Notes: generated by a model from the letters alone, not told the origin. A DNA stretch of 64,000 bases from Bacteroidaceae bacterium (GCA_017536765.1 JAFXGV010000034.1:1-64000), one strand, 5' to 3'. Positions 1-10,111 are shown, numbered from the stretch's first letter. Translations and numbers: made by a program.

Positions 1-3
1 AAA

Positions 4-117
4 GAGGCTGACTAAAAAGGCTCTTTTGTTGTTACGCTTGCCCGAAAAATACTCATTTACGCTTAGTAAACTGCGTTTTTTCGGGCTTCGCAAGCCTAAA
101 AATAGCTCTTTTTATCC
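4..117. repeat. Dispersed hairpin-rich repeat, copy 1
   Basis: About 110 bp that reappears with clear similarity at 49705-49820. Shared blocks include GACTAAAAAG, GTTACGCTTGCC, CTCATTTACGC, AGTAAACTGCG and CGCAAGCCT. It holds an internal inverted repeat (GCTTGCCCGAAAAA against TTTTTTCGGGCTTCGCAAGC). Like copy 2 it lies just past a gene 3' end, here nuoN. It looks like a non-coding REP or MITE-like element; whether it acts as a terminator is inference. Confidence 0.6.
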
Positions 118-126
118 AACCTCCCT

Positions 127-170
127 ACAAACGTGGGTGACTCATTTCACTTTTGGGTCACCCACTTGTA
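127..170 (-). terminator. Hairpin downstream of nuoN
   Basis: A 9-bp perfect stem (GTGGGTGAC / GTCACCCAC, at 133-141 and 157-165) with partly pairing flanks lies just beyond the nuoN stop. Its position fits a terminator for the nuo operon, but there is no strong U-tract. Confidence 0.4.
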
Positions 171-184
171 CTGATATACGCTGT

Positions 185-1609
185 TTACATCCCAAAACTC
201 ATAGCGCTTATGCCGCTGTAAATGAAACTGCAGATACCCAAAGCAATAATGCCAATGAGGCAGAAAACAAGGCTCGCACGGGTGATGATGCTGCTCTTGA
301 AGCGGGGCACAGGGCTCTCGTTGCTCTCTATGTACATAGCCTTTACCACAAGCAGGTAGTAGTAGAGCGAGATAACTGTGTTCACAAGCGCTATGAACAC
401 CAGCACCACAAAACCGGCGCTGAAGGCACTCATAAACACAAAGAACTTGCTGAAGAAGCCTGTAAACGGCGGAATGCCCGCCAGCGAGAAGAGTGCCAAA
501 GTCATTATGAGCGCAAGGCGCGGGTTGGTGGCATAGAAGCCCTTGAGTGTGTCGCGGCGCACCTCGTCCTTTATGTGGTGCTCCACCGCACCTATCACGC
601 CAAACACGGCAAGGTTGGCAATTATATACACAAGCACATAATATACCATAGCGCTCATTCCCTGCGCCGTGCCACCTATGACTGCAAGCATTATGTAGCC
701 CGCCTGCGATATGCTGCTATATGCCATAAAGCGTTTAAGGTTGTGCTGCTTTATGGCAAACAGGTTGGCAATGGTTATGCTGGCCACGGTGGTTATGTAT
801 ATAATCATCTGCCACTGCTGTACCATAGGTGCAAATACCGTTGTGAGCACCGTGAAGAGCGTGAACACCGCAGCGCCCTTTGATATTACCGACAGGTATG
901 CGGTTACAGCCGTGGGGGCTCCCTCGTAGCTGTCGGGGGTCCACATATGGAACGGTACAAGCGATATCTTGAATCCCATACCGGCAAAGAACATCACAAG
1001 CGCGAATATCTGCATAGGCGATGCTGTGAGGCCGCTGCACACCTCGCTGTAGTAGAGCGAGCCACAGGTGCCATAGAGGTACGATATGCCATAAAGCATC
1101 ATAGCCGATGCAAACATCGAGGTGAGGATATATTTGATACCTGCCTCGGCCGAGTGGTGGCGGTATTTGTCGAATGCCACAAGGCAGGCCATAGGCAGCG
1201 ATGCTAACTCAATGCCCACGAAGAGCAGCAGAAAATGGCGTGCGCTTATCATAAAATACATACCCACAAGAGTGCTCAGCAGCAGCGTGTAGAACTCGCC
1301 CTGCTTGTAGTATGTGTTGCTTGTGCGCAGCCAGCGGTGGGCCTGCATAATGGCTATCATACTGCCAAAGCCAAGCATAGCCTTCACAAACACAATCATT
1401 GCGTTGCTGTGGTACATACCCTCGAACAGCGTGAAGTCGCTTGTGTCGCGGAAGCACACCACCGTGTGCAGCAGCATAGCTATGCACACTAAGGGGTGGA
1501 AATAGCGGCGTGTGCGGTCGGTCGATATGAGGTCGTAGAAGAAGATTATGAGGAAGAAACCTAAAAGGCTCACCTCGGGGCGCATAAGAAAGAATTGTAT
1601 GTAATTCAT
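185..1609 (-). CDS. nuoN: NADH-quinone oxidoreductase subunit N
   Basis: Antiporter-like membrane subunit of respiratory complex I, 474 aa, essentially all transmembrane helices, so an inner-membrane proton channel. The residues expected for proton transfer are visible: Glu134 in the GIELASLPM helix, Lys159 in GIKYIL, and Lys214 seven residues before the histidine of the PFHMW motif. It is the last gene of the nuo operon, 25 bp after nuoM, and a hairpin follows. Length and motifs match the family. The start ATG follows a normal short intergenic gap. Confidence 0.95.
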   Translation of the reverse strand: MNYIQFFLMRPEVSLLGFFLIIFFYDLISTDRTRRYFHPLVCIAMLLHTVVCFRDTSDFTLFEGMYHSNAMIVFVKAMLGFGSMIAIMQAHRWLRTSNTYYKQGEFYTLLLSTLVGMYFMISARHFLLLFVGIELASLPMACLVAFDKYRHHSAEAGIKYILTSMFASAMMLYGISYLYGTCGSLYYSEVCSGLTASPMQIFALVMFFAGMGFKISLVPFHMWTPDSYEGAPTAVTAYLSVISKGAAVFTLFTVLTTVFAPMVQQWQMIIYITTVASITIANLFAIKQHNLKRFMAYSSISQAGYIMLAVIGGTAQGMSAMVYYVLVYIIANLAVFGVIGAVEHHIKDEVRRDTLKGFYATNPRLALIMTLALFSLAGIPPFTGFFSKFFVFMSAFSAGFVVLVFIALVNTVISLYYYLLVVKAMYIESNESPVPRFKSSIITRASLVFCLIGIIALGICSFIYSGISAMSFGM

Positions 1610-1634
1610 ATTGTTTTGTTTCGGCTACGTTTCG

Positions 1635-3119
1635 TTATGGTTGTATGTTATTTATGATATTGGCCACGCCACCCTCTATGAGGTTGCTCACCCACATAGG
1701 CGCAATGCCTATGGCTGCCACGCATATTACAAGGCATATTACGGTGAAGCGCTCGTCCCAGGTGGCATCGCTCAGCAACTTGTGCTCCTCGTTGGTGGGC
1801 TCGCCGTAGAGTATGCGCCCCACTACGCGCAGTATATACACGGCTGTTATCACTATGCTTGTACAGGCAATTATGGTTACCGTGCGGTGGAACAGGTCGT
1901 TTGCCTCAAAGGCACCCACGAATATTGTCATTTCGGCCACAAAACCGCTGAACCCGGGCAATCCCAAGTTGGCCAGGCCGGCAATCACATAGCCCACGGC
2001 AAGGAAGGGCATTATCTTCATAAGGCCGCGCATCTGGCGCACATCGCGGGTGTGGGTGCGGCCGTATATCATACCAATTATGGCAAAAAAGAGTGCCGTC
2101 ATAAGGCCGTGCGACAGCATCTGCAAGATGGCTCCCGTGCAGGCAGTGCGGGTGGTCATAAGCAGGGCGAAGAGCACAAGGCCGCAGTGCGATACCGAAG
2201 AGTAGGCGTTTATGTACTTGAGGTCGGTTTGGCTTATGGCGCTGAGCGCACCATAAACAACGCTCACCGTGGTGAGTATGATGAATATCCACGCAAGGTC
2301 GTGCGCAGCCTGCGGCAGCAGATACATAGCTATGCGGAAACAGCCATATCCACCTAACTTCATAAGCACGCCGGCGTGTAGCATAGAGACTGCCGTGGGG
2401 GCACAGGCGTGTCCGTCGGGGCTCCAGGTGTGGAAGGGGAACAGCGCACCTAACACGCCGAATCCTATGAACGTGAGGGGGAAGAATATATACTGCACCT
2501 CGCGGGCTATGTTGTCTAATGCGGCAATCTCGTTAATGTTCATTGTGGTGGCGCCACTGCCAAAGTATATTCCCAAGATACCCATAAGCAGGAAGGCCGA
2601 GCCGCCCATAAGCATAAGCGTGAGCTTCATTGCCGAGTACTCCTTGCGGCCGCTGCCCCACACGCCAATGAGCAGGTACATAGGTATGAGCGCGGTTTCG
2701 TAGAACATAAACATAGCAAACAGGTCGGTGCTTATGAAAAAACCATACACACCCGTAGCAAGCAGTGTGTACCACAGGAAGAACTCCTTGGTAAGGGGTT
2801 TCAACCGCCACGATGCGAATGTGCCGGTGAACACTATCACCGACGACAGCAGCAGCATCGCCACCGAAATGCCATCCACGCCAATGGAGTAGCATATGTT
2901 GAGCGGTGCATACCAGCTCCACGAATCGCAGTAGAGCATAGCCGCGGTGTTGCCGCCGCTGCGCTGTGTTATGAAATCTATTGTGAGGTATGCCGAAAGG
3001 GCAAGCAGCAGGCTGCTGCCCACAACCATCACCGCACGTATCTGTCGCAAATTACGGCTTGCCCACAAAGCAAGCAACATTGCAAGCGGAATAATGACAA
3101 ACAGGTTAAGTATATTCAT
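1635..3119 (-). CDS. nuoM: NADH-quinone oxidoreductase subunit M
   Basis: Antiporter-like proton-pumping subunit of complex I, 494 aa, polytopic. Glu141 in the FYETALIP helix is the conserved TM5 glutamate, and the FPFHTWSPDGH motif follows at about 227-237. The lysine that normally sits seven residues before that histidine (Lys234 in E. coli NuoM; present here in NuoL and NuoN) is Leu223 in this protein. The downstream MKLGGYG lysine is kept. It lies between nuoL (9-bp gap) and nuoN in the operon. The family call is secure; the substitution is discussed as a finding. Confidence 0.95.
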   Translation of the reverse strand: MNILNLFVIIPLAMLLALWASRNLRQIRAVMVVGSSLLLALSAYLTIDFITQRSGGNTAAMLYCDSWSWYAPLNICYSIGVDGISVAMLLLSSVIVFTGTFASWRLKPLTKEFFLWYTLLATGVYGFFISTDLFAMFMFYETALIPMYLLIGVWGSGRKEYSAMKLTLMLMGGSAFLLMGILGIYFGSGATTMNINEIAALDNIAREVQYIFFPLTFIGFGVLGALFPFHTWSPDGHACAPTAVSMLHAGVLMKLGGYGCFRIAMYLLPQAAHDLAWIFIILTTVSVVYGALSAISQTDLKYINAYSSVSHCGLVLFALLMTTRTACTGAILQMLSHGLMTALFFAIIGMIYGRTHTRDVRQMRGLMKIMPFLAVGYVIAGLANLGLPGFSGFVAEMTIFVGAFEANDLFHRTVTIIACTSIVITAVYILRVVGRILYGEPTNEEHKLLSDATWDERFTVICLVICVAAIGIAPMWVSNLIEGGVANIINNIQP

Positions 3120-3128
3120 AGAGCCTTT

Positions 3129-5057
3129 TTATGCAAAATATATGAGTATCAATATGAGAATTATCGCTCCGCTCAGGAACCACACGCTGTAGGACTGCAC
3201 GTTGCCGCTCTGCAAGGGGCGTATGAGGCTTGCAAGCCTTTGTGTGCCGCTTGCCAGTTTGTCGAGCGAGCCGTCGATTATCTTCTTGTCGAACCAGGCA
3301 ATGGGCTTGCTTATGCAGTTGAAGATAATCTTCTTTGTTACAAAAATCCAAATATCGTCGATGTAGAAGCGGTTGTATGCCGCTCCCATAAGCCCGCGCA
3401 GGTTTCTGTTTATACCGCGTGTGAGGCGGCTGTAGCCGCCCTTGTACATTATGGTGGCAATGAAAATTGCTATGAGTGCAAACACAACGCTTGTGGTGGC
3501 CACTGCCTTGTTTATGTGTATGCTGTACTCCGTACCGTTGCTGCTCACAAAGTGTCCGAAGGGTATGAAGCCCGCCACGCAGCTTATGACTGCAAGTATT
3601 ATGAGCGGCGCGGTCATTGTGGCAGGTGCCTCGTGGGGTTTGTGGGGTGCCTTGCTGCACTTGCCGGCGTTGTAGAGTGCAAGCTGCTCCTCGTAGTAGC
3701 TCTTTCCCCAGAATATGAGGTAATATAGGCGGAACATATAAAATGCCGTGAGCGCAGCCACAAAACTCATAAACAGCCCCATAGGCCTCGAAAAGTGGTA
3801 GCATGCAACAAGAATTTCGTCCTTGCTGAAGAAACCGCTGAAGGGTGGTATGCCGGCTATTGCAAGGCAGGCAATGAGGAATGTTATGTGTGTTATGGGC
3901 ATATAGCGGCGCAGGCCTCCCATATGTATCTTTTCGTTGCTGTGCACGGCGTGTATTATGGCACCCGCACCCAGGAACAGCAACCCCTTGAACATTGCGT
4001 GAGTGAACAGGTGGAACATAGATGCCATATAACCGAGGCCGCCTTCATTGGGGTTTGCCGATGTGCACACGCCCAATGCCACCATCATAAACGCTATCTG
4101 CGATATTGTGGAGAAGGCAAGCACGCGTTTTATGTCTGTCTGCACGCAGGCCACCACCGCTGCATATAGCGCCGTGAAGGCTCCCACGTATGCCACAATG
4201 TGCAACACCTCGGGTGCGTAAGTTATGAACAGCGGGAACATACGCGCCACAAGATATACGCCTGCCACCACCATAGTAGCCGCGTGTATGAGTGCCGAAA
4301 CGGGTGTGGGGCCCTCCATTGCATCGGGCAACCATATGTGCAGGGGGAACATTGCGCTCTTTCCCGCACCGCCCACAAACATAAGCCCTAATGCCAACGG
4401 CAGCAGCGTGGCGGCACCGGCAAGGGCTGTCTCGGTGGGTGTGAATGTGAAAGTTTGTGTGTAGTAGCCGTAAATGAGTATGCCTATGAGGAAGAAGAGG
4501 TCGGCAAAGCGGGTTACTATAAATGCCTTTTTAGATGCTGCAATGGCCGCAGGCTTGGTGTAGTAGAAACCAATGAGCAGGTACGACGACACGCCCACCA
4601 GCTCCCAGAATATATACATCTGGAATATGTTGGTGGCAACCACTAACCCTAACATCGAGAATGTGAACAGCGACAGGAAGGCATAGTAGCGCTGGAAACC
4701 CTTTTCACCCTTCATATAGCCTAACGAGTATATGTGCACCATAAGGCTCACGGTGCTTATAACAATGAGCATCATCACCGAAATGGGGTCGAGCAGTATG
4801 CCCATATCTATGTTCAAGGTGCCCAACGGCAACCAGCTTATGTTGCAGGGCATAAGAGTGGCAAATGTGCCGTCGGCTCCGCGCCCTGCGCCAAAATAGA
4901 GCGCTGCTGCGGTGTACGACAGCAGTGCCACCACTGCAAGCGAGGCTGTGCCTGCCGCACCTGCCACCTTGTGGGGCATATATTTCCCTGCAAGTGCAAG
5001 CACGAGAAAACTTAGCAGGGGTAGTGCGAGTATGAGTATCGTAAATTCCATAACCAT
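3129..5057 (-). CDS. nuoL: NADH-quinone oxidoreductase subunit L
   Basis: Largest antiporter-like subunit of complex I, 642 aa, with a long C-terminal part that in this family forms the lateral helix along the membrane arm. Glu152 (FWELVGVSSYLL) and Lys233, seven residues before the histidine of FPLHIWLPDAMEGPTPVSALIHAATMV-type sequence, mark the proton path. The ATG overlaps the TGA of nuoK by one base (TGATG), which supports this start by translational coupling; a second ATG two codons later is the alternative. Confidence 0.96.
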   Translation of the reverse strand: MVMEFTILILALPLLSFLVLALAGKYMPHKVAGAAGTASLAVVALLSYTAAALYFGAGRGADGTFATLMPCNISWLPLGTLNIDMGILLDPISVMMLIVISTVSLMVHIYSLGYMKGEKGFQRYYAFLSLFTFSMLGLVVATNIFQMYIFWELVGVSSYLLIGFYYTKPAAIAASKKAFIVTRFADLFFLIGILIYGYYTQTFTFTPTETALAGAATLLPLALGLMFVGGAGKSAMFPLHIWLPDAMEGPTPVSALIHAATMVVAGVYLVARMFPLFITYAPEVLHIVAYVGAFTALYAAVVACVQTDIKRVLAFSTISQIAFMMVALGVCTSANPNEGGLGYMASMFHLFTHAMFKGLLFLGAGAIIHAVHSNEKIHMGGLRRYMPITHITFLIACLAIAGIPPFSGFFSKDEILVACYHFSRPMGLFMSFVAALTAFYMFRLYYLIFWGKSYYEEQLALYNAGKCSKAPHKPHEAPATMTAPLIILAVISCVAGFIPFGHFVSSNGTEYSIHINKAVATTSVVFALIAIFIATIMYKGGYSRLTRGINRNLRGLMGAAYNRFYIDDIWIFVTKKIIFNCISKPIAWFDKKIIDGSLDKLASGTQRLASLIRPLQSGNVQSYSVWFLSGAIILILILIYFA

Positions 5058-5368
5058 CAGTGTTTAAGTTCTCTCAGTTTCTTAATGTGTATCGAGTGGA
5101 TGTTGCGATATACATTTATTATTATGGCAATGGCAACTGCGGTTTCGGCTGCGGCTATTCCAATGCCGAAGAGGGCAAACACATAGCCCTCGAGCAGTTG
5201 CGGGTGGCAGTAGGCGTTGAACACTGCAAAATTTATATCCACTGCGTTGAGCATAAGCTCGGTGCTTATGAGCAACGACACCAGGTTGCGGCGTGTGAAG
5301 AACCCGAATACTCCTATGAAAAAGAGTACTGCCGAGAGTATGAGAAAATATTGTGCGGGTATTATCAT
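5057..5368 (-). CDS. nuoK: NADH-quinone oxidoreductase subunit K
   Basis: Small membrane subunit of complex I (103 aa from this start, three helices), part of the proton path between the quinone site and the antiporter subunits. Two buried glutamates are visible, in the STELMLNAVDINF and AAAETAVAIAI segments. The frame is open upstream to 5419, but that longer start would overlap nuoJ by 44 bp and add a charged tail unlike the family. ATG at 5368 gives MIIPAQYF, the expected start and length. Confidence 0.94.
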   Translation of the reverse strand: MIIPAQYFLILSAVLFFIGVFGFFTRRNLVSLLISTELMLNAVDINFAVFNAYCHPQLLEGYVFALFGIGIAAAETAVAIAIIINVYRNIHSIHIKKLRELKH

Positions 5369-5375
5369 AGGGCTT

Positions 5376-5885
5376 CTATTTTTTGCGTGCAATAAGTATA
5401 GCTCCCACGGTGCAGGCAAGCAGCAGTATGCTCATTACTTCAAAGGGGAGTACATAGTTGTAACGGCCTGTTCCCATAATGGAGATGCCGAGTGTTTTCA
5501 TAGGTACGTCGGCACTCATAAAGTGGTTGGCCTCAAAGGGGGTTATGTGTATGAGGTATATTGTGGTTGCCATACCGGCCATAGCGGTGAGCACGCCGGC
5601 AAGGTAACGCAGCTTGGATGTGTGCGTTATGTCTATGCTACCCTTGCCAATGAGCAGAATGGCAAATATAAAGAGCACCACAATGCCGCCCGCATATACC
5701 GTTATCTGCACCGCTCCCAGGAACGAGTAGTGGAGCATAAAGTAGAGACCTGCTGTGCCAAACAGCACAAACAGCAGCAGGGTGGCGGCACGCATAATCT
5801 TGCTCGATACCACGGCAAAAACAGCGGCCACTATCATAAAGATGGCAAGCCCCGAAAAGATGAATAGATTGGTGTGAAACTCCAT
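5376..5885 (-). CDS. nuoJ: NADH-quinone oxidoreductase subunit J
   Basis: Membrane subunit of complex I, 169 aa, five predicted helices. It includes the AGLYFMLHYSFLGAVQITVY region and the glycine-rich VYAGGIVVLFIF helix in which the family has its pi-bulge. It lies between nuoI (14-bp gap) and nuoK (7-bp gap). It forms part of the conformational link between quinone reduction and proton pumping. No oddities seen. Confidence 0.94.
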   Translation of the reverse strand: MEFHTNLFIFSGLAIFMIVAAVFAVVSSKIMRAATLLLFVLFGTAGLYFMLHYSFLGAVQITVYAGGIVVLFIFAILLIGKGSIDITHTSKLRYLAGVLTAMAGMATTIYLIHITPFEANHFMSADVPMKTLGISIMGTGRYNYVLPFEVMSILLLACTVGAILIARKK

Positions 5886-5899
5886 ATTGTATCTATTTT

Positions 5900-6355
5900 T
5901 TATTTGTTCAGTTTAAGTATGAGTTTGTTGCGGTCGAAAACGGCGTTCTCGAACTTGTTGTTGAACTTGATGGCCTCTTTGGGGCAGGCGTTCACGCACA
6001 GCTGGCAGAATGTGCAGCTGCCCAGGTCGTAGTGGTACTCGGCAAGCACCTTGCGGCTCTTGCCCGTTTCGCTGTCGGTAACCGTGGTTGTGGTTATGCT
6101 TATGGTGCCGTTGGGGCAGGCAGTTTGGCACAACCCGCAGGCTATGCAGCGGTTGTTGCCATCCTCGTCGGTGGGCATATACAGTTGCGCGCGGTGGCGC
6201 TCCGATATGTGCAGTGTGTTGCGGTTTTCGGGGTATTGCTCGGTTACCTTGGGGGTGAAGAACTCCTTCATAGTAACCTTTAGACCGGTGAGCAGCGAGT
6301 GTATGGCACCGAACACCGTTCCCACATATGTATTGTTCATATTTTTCTTTCTCAT
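5900..6355 (-). CDS. nuoI: NADH-quinone oxidoreductase subunit I (2x[4Fe-4S])
   Basis: Ferredoxin-like subunit that carries two [4Fe-4S] clusters (N6a and N6b) passing electrons toward NuoB and quinone. Both ligand sets are complete: Cys70, 73, 76, 80 in CIACGLCQTACP and Cys114, 117, 120, 124 in CTFCQLCVNACP. Length is 151 aa. The start could instead be the ATG five codons in (MNNTYVG). Because NuoEFG are absent from this operon, the electron donor to this cluster chain is not encoded in the window. Confidence 0.95.
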   Translation of the reverse strand: MRKKNMNNTYVGTVFGAIHSLLTGLKVTMKEFFTPKVTEQYPENRNTLHISERHRAQLYMPTDEDGNNRCIACGLCQTACPNGTISITTTTVTDSETGKSRKVLAEYHYDLGSCTFCQLCVNACPKEAIKFNNKFENAVFDRNKLILKLNK

Positions 6356-6373
6356 CTTGCTATCTCCTCTATT

Positions 6374-7447
6374 TTAGAATGTCCAGCCCATTACCACGCA
6401 TATGGTCATAAGCAACAGGTTCACAAGGCCTATGGGCACAAGGTACTGCCACTCGAGCACAAGCACCTGGTCTATGCGCAGGCGTGGGAAGGTCCACCTT
6501 ATCCACATAAGCAACCATATAACAAAGAATGTTTTGCCAAGCATCCACACAATGCCGGGTATGTAGGCCATAACGGCGTTCACGGCATTGAGCCCGGGTA
6601 TGTAGAGCGGTGCCCAGCCACCCAGAAAGAGGGTAGAGGCTATGGCCGAAACTATAAACACGTTCATAAACTCGGCCACATAGAAGAAACCGAAGTGCAT
6701 ACCCGAATACTCGGTGTGGTAGCCCGCGGTGAGTTCCGACTCGGCCTCGGGCAGGTCGAAGGGGGCGCGGTTGGTTTCGGCATTGCCCGCTATCAGGTAT
6801 ATTACAAATGCTATGCAGGCGGGTATGTGCCCCTTGAATATGAACCACCCGTCGAGCTGGCTCTCCACTATGGCGCTTATCTGCATTGTGCCGCCAAGCA
6901 CCACCATTGTGAGCATACAGAGGCCCACCGACAGTTCGTAGCTAATCATCTGGCCGCCGCTGCGCATAGCACCAATCATTGAGAATTTGTTGTTGCTGCT
7001 CCAGCCCGCAAGCAGGATGCCAAGCACGCCGAACGACGATGCCGCCATAAGGAAAAATACTCCTATGTTGAAGTCAAGCGCCTGCAAGCCCCGTGCAAAG
7101 GGGAGGCAACTGAATGTGAGCACCGAACTCATCACCACAATATATGGTGCCAGGGAGTATAGTATGTGGTCGCTGCGTTTAATGCTTATAATCTCCTTGA
7201 TAAGCATCTTGAACACATCGGCAAACACCTGTAAAAGTCCCCAATAGCCCACACGCATAGGGCCCACACGGCATTGGAAGGCCGCGCACACCTTGCGTTC
7301 CATAAATATCATTACTATTGCAAAAAGAACGTAGGCAAGCACCAGGCACAGTGCTATTAAAAGGCACTCCACAAGAATTACCGCCTGCTCGGGCATATAT
7401 GTGCGCAGCAGGTTGTCTATGGCTGTTGTTATTGTACTGAAATCCAT
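6374..7447 (-). CDS. nuoH: NADH-quinone oxidoreductase subunit H
   Basis: Quinone-site membrane subunit of complex I, 357 aa, eight or more helices. The diagnostic loop segment ETNRAPFDLPEAESELTAGY is present, with the acidic residues that line the quinone cavity. It lies between nuoCD (21-bp gap) and nuoI (18-bp gap). Length and motifs are normal for the family. Confidence 0.96.
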   Translation of the reverse strand: MDFSTITTAIDNLLRTYMPEQAVILVECLLIALCLVLAYVLFAIVMIFMERKVCAAFQCRVGPMRVGYWGLLQVFADVFKMLIKEIISIKRSDHILYSLAPYIVVMSSVLTFSCLPFARGLQALDFNIGVFFLMAASSFGVLGILLAGWSSNNKFSMIGAMRSGGQMISYELSVGLCMLTMVVLGGTMQISAIVESQLDGWFIFKGHIPACIAFVIYLIAGNAETNRAPFDLPEAESELTAGYHTEYSGMHFGFFYVAEFMNVFIVSAIASTLFLGGWAPLYIPGLNAVNAVMAYIPGIVWMLGKTFFVIWLLMWIRWTFPRLRIDQVLVLEWQYLVPIGLVNLLLMTICVVMGWTF

Positions 7448-7468
7448 ATTGTTTCTTTTCTCTCTGCT

Positions 7469-9037
7469 TTATCGGTCAATATCGGGTATCACATAGTCGA
7501 GTGTGGCACCAATGGTTATGAGGTCGGCAATCTTGCACCCTTTGAGTATCTTGTGCATGCTTGCAATGAGCGGCAGGCCCATAGGGCGGAATTTCACGCG
7601 GTAGGGGTTCTTGTCGCCGTGGCTCTCGATGAACACGCCAAACTCGCCGCGCGAGCCCTCGACCGAAGCGCTGAACCGCCCCTCGGGCAGTTTTATTATG
7701 GGCTTGGTCTTTTGCTTGTACTCGCCTGCGGGTATATTGTCTATCAACTGCCTTATTATGTGCACCGCCTGCTTTATCTCGTCAATGCGCATAAGCACGC
7801 GGTCGTAACTGTCGCCGTGTGTGTAGAGCACCTCCTTGAAGTCCACCTCGCCGTAAAGTGCATAGGGGTGGCGCTTGCGCACGTCGCAGGCCCAGCCTGC
7901 CGCACGGCCCGTGCAGCCTGTGGCACCATAGGAGATTGCCTCCTCGCGTGTGAGCACTCCCACACCCATCATACGGTTCTTGGTTATTATGCTCTTTACG
8001 AAAAGGTCCTCGAACTCCTTTATCTTGTCTATCTGGTAGGTGCAGTAATCCTTAACCTTGGCCTCCCAGCCTGCAGTGATGTCGGCCTGCACGCCACCTA
8101 TTATATTATAGTTCTGTATAAGGCGGCCGCCTGTGACCTCCTCAAAGATGTCGAGCACCTTCTCGCGGTCGCGGAACCCGTAAATAAATGCCGTGAGCGC
8201 TCCCAGGTCCATTGCGGCGCAGGAGAGCATAAGCAGGTGTGAGTCTATGCGCTGCAGCTCGTCCATTATGGTGCGTATGTATTGCGCGCGTGGGGTAATA
8301 TCCAGCCCCATAGCCTTTTCTATGCACATACACAGCGCGTGGCGGTTCTGGTGGGCGCTCAGGTAGTCGAGACGGTCGGTGAAGGCAAGCAACTGCGGGT
8401 AGGTCTTGCTCTCGCACAGCTTCTCTATGCCGCGGTGTATGTAACCGCAGTGAATGTCAATCTTGCGTATCTCCTCGCCTGCAAGTGCAAGCCTGAAGCG
8501 GAGTACACCGTGGGTGGCCGGGTGCTGCGGGCCTATGTTTATCACATACTCGTCGAAGTGCATAAAGTTCTCGCGTTTGGCAATGGCGGCGAACTCCTTG
8601 TCCTCCTCAATCTCGTACGAGCGTTGCAGGTCCTCGGGTGGCTCGCTGGTGAGGCGAATGGGGTTTATGGCTTCGCTTGCATTGTAGTCCTTGCGCAGGG
8701 GAAAGCCCTCCCAGTCGTTGCGCAGGAACAGACGGCGCATATCGGGGTGCCCCGTAAAATGTATTCCGTAGAAATCGTAAACCTCGCGCTCATACAGCTC
8801 GGCAATCTTCCACATATCGCACACGGTGGGCAGCGCGGGCCTTTGGCGCTCGGTGGTGCGCACGGCAAGGTGTGCCACCTCGTGCGTGCAGCTGTTCTCC
8901 AATATGTATATCACGCCCAAGCCCTCTTCGCCCCAGTCCATACCAATGAGCTCGCGCAGAAAATCCATTCCGCCCTCGCGCATTTTGCGCAGCGTGGTGC
9001 GTACATCCTTTTTATCTATAAATGTAATATCCATCAC
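7469..9037 (-). CDS. nuoCD: Fused NADH-quinone oxidoreductase subunits C and D
   Basis: Peripheral-arm protein of 522 aa. The N-terminal ~150 residues are NuoC ([20 protein letters not shown]-type signature around 80-100). The rest is NuoD, the [NiFe]-hydrogenase-like subunit that binds quinone at the NuoB interface, beginning with [18 protein letters not shown]. The C-terminal region carries the RAPSF-equivalent segment ([14 protein letters not shown]). The start overlaps the nuoB stop by 4 bp. A CD fusion is common in Bacteroidota and enterobacteria. Confidence 0.96.
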   Translation of the reverse strand: MMDITFIDKKDVRTTLRKMREGGMDFLRELIGMDWGEEGLGVIYILENSCTHEVAHLAVRTTERQRPALPTVCDMWKIAELYEREVYDFYGIHFTGHPDMRRLFLRNDWEGFPLRKDYNASEAINPIRLTSEPPEDLQRSYEIEEDKEFAAIAKRENFMHFDEYVINIGPQHPATHGVLRFRLALAGEEIRKIDIHCGYIHRGIEKLCESKTYPQLLAFTDRLDYLSAHQNRHALCMCIEKAMGLDITPRAQYIRTIMDELQRIDSHLLMLSCAAMDLGALTAFIYGFRDREKVLDIFEEVTGGRLIQNYNIIGGVQADITAGWEAKVKDYCTYQIDKIKEFEDLFVKSIITKNRMMGVGVLTREEAISYGATGCTGRAAGWACDVRKRHPYALYGEVDFKEVLYTHGDSYDRVLMRIDEIKQAVHIIRQLIDNIPAGEYKQKTKPIIKLPEGRFSASVEGSRGEFGVFIESHGDKNPYRVKFRPMGLPLIASMHKILKGCKIADLITIGATLDYVIPDIDR

Positions 9038-9678
9038 TTATCGGTTTTTTCGCACCCGTCGATGGGGGCGTTTGTTACTATTATGGGCTCGCGGCGCACC
9101 TCGCGCGGGTTCTGGTGGCGGTTCTTGTCGCCAAAGAATTTTTCAACCTTCACCTTGCGTTGCAACTGCATCATACCATAGAGTATAGCCTCGGGGCGGG
9201 GCGGGCAACCTGGTATATATACATCAACAGGCAGAATCTTATCTACACCGTTCACCACGTGATACGAACCCTTGAAGGGGCCGCCGCTTATGGCGCAACC
9301 ACCTACGGCCACCACATATTTGGGCTCCGCCATCTGGTCATAAAGGCGTTTGAGCACGGGTGCCATCTTGTGTGTTATGGTGCCGGCAACCATTATGAGG
9401 TCGGCCTGGCGAGGTGAATTTCGTGTCACCTCGAACCCGAAACGGGCAAAATCGTAACGTGCGGCACCCACCGACATAAACTCAATGCCACAACAGCTGG
9501 TGGCAAACGTGAGCGACCACAGCGAGTTGCTGCGTCCCCAGTTTATAAGGTCGTCGAGCGCACCCACAACCACGTTGGTGCGCTCTTTGTTAAGTTCCTT
9601 GATGAGAGCTTCGAGGGTTTCATTGTCTTTGAACTCCTCGTAGGGGATAGATTTGATATAAGGCTTTTTCATTTCCAT
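9034..9678 (-). CDS. nuoB: NADH-quinone oxidoreductase subunit B
   Basis: Carries cluster N2, the last [4Fe-4S] cluster before quinone; 214 aa. The four cysteine ligands are visible: the adjacent pair Cys62-Cys63 (ATSCCGIEF), Cys128 ([10 protein letters not shown]) and Cys158 ([11 protein letters not shown]). An N-terminal stretch of about 35 charged residues precedes the core. It overlaps nuoA by 10 bp and nuoCD by 4 bp, so translation of the three is probably coupled. Confidence 0.96.
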   Translation of the reverse strand: MEMKKPYIKSIPYEEFKDNETLEALIKELNKERTNVVVGALDDLINWGRSNSLWSLTFATSCCGIEFMSVGAARYDFARFGFEVTRNSPRQADLIMVAGTITHKMAPVLKRLYDQMAEPKYVVAVGGCAISGGPFKGSYHVVNGVDKILPVDVYIPGCPPRPEAILYGMMQLQRKVKVEKFFGDKNRHQNPREVRREPIIVTNAPIDGCEKTDK

Positions 9679-10019
9679 TCAAGAGCTTTTTTGCGCCAAG
9701 CATAAGCCAAGCCCAGGATTAGTATGAACATAAAAAAGAGCACTCCCACAAGTGCTTTGATGCCAAGTTCCTGCACCACCGTGGCCCACGGAAAGAGGAA
9801 AACGGCCTCTATGTCGAACATAAGGAAGAGGATGGCAAAAAGGTAGTAACCTGCCTTAAAGTGCACCCAGGTTTCTCCCTGTGTGGGGATACCGCATTCG
9901 TACGACTCGCTCTTCTGCTTGTTGTAGCTGCGCGGCGAAATCCATCTTGCTATCAGCATACCGGCTGCAACAAGCACCACCGATGCGATAATCATTGTGA
10001 AAAGAAGGATGTAATTCAT
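9669..10019 (-). CDS. nuoA: NADH-quinone oxidoreductase subunit A
   Basis: Small three-helix membrane subunit at the junction of the two arms, 116 aa. The conserved loop [12 protein letters not shown] and the acidic [15 protein letters not shown] helix are both present. It is the first gene of the operon. About 80 bases of leader lie between it and a TACATTTG box at 10104-10111. Confidence 0.95.
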   Translation of the reverse strand: MNYILLFTMIIASVVLVAAGMLIARWISPRSYNKQKSESYECGIPTQGETWVHFKAGYYLFAILFLMFDIEAVFLFPWATVVQELGIKALVGVLFFMFILILGLAYAWRKKALEWK

Positions 10020-10078
10020 ATATTGTTTTTGTTATAAAATTTCTTATTTTTGCTATCGTGTTGATAGATAAAGGTTTC

Positions 10079-10111
10079 CCCCTTACAACCCGTTGTGGCG
10101 GGGCAAATGTA
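10079..10111 (-). promoter_or_regulatory. Putative nuo operon promoter and leader hairpin
   Basis: On the minus strand TACATTTG (10104-10111) matches the Bacteroidetes -7 box TAnnTTTG. No clear -33 box is seen. Just downstream, at 10079-10104, the leader can fold into a hairpin with ACAAC/GTTGT and CCCC/GGGG arms. Promoter assignment is by consensus only. Confidence 0.4.
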
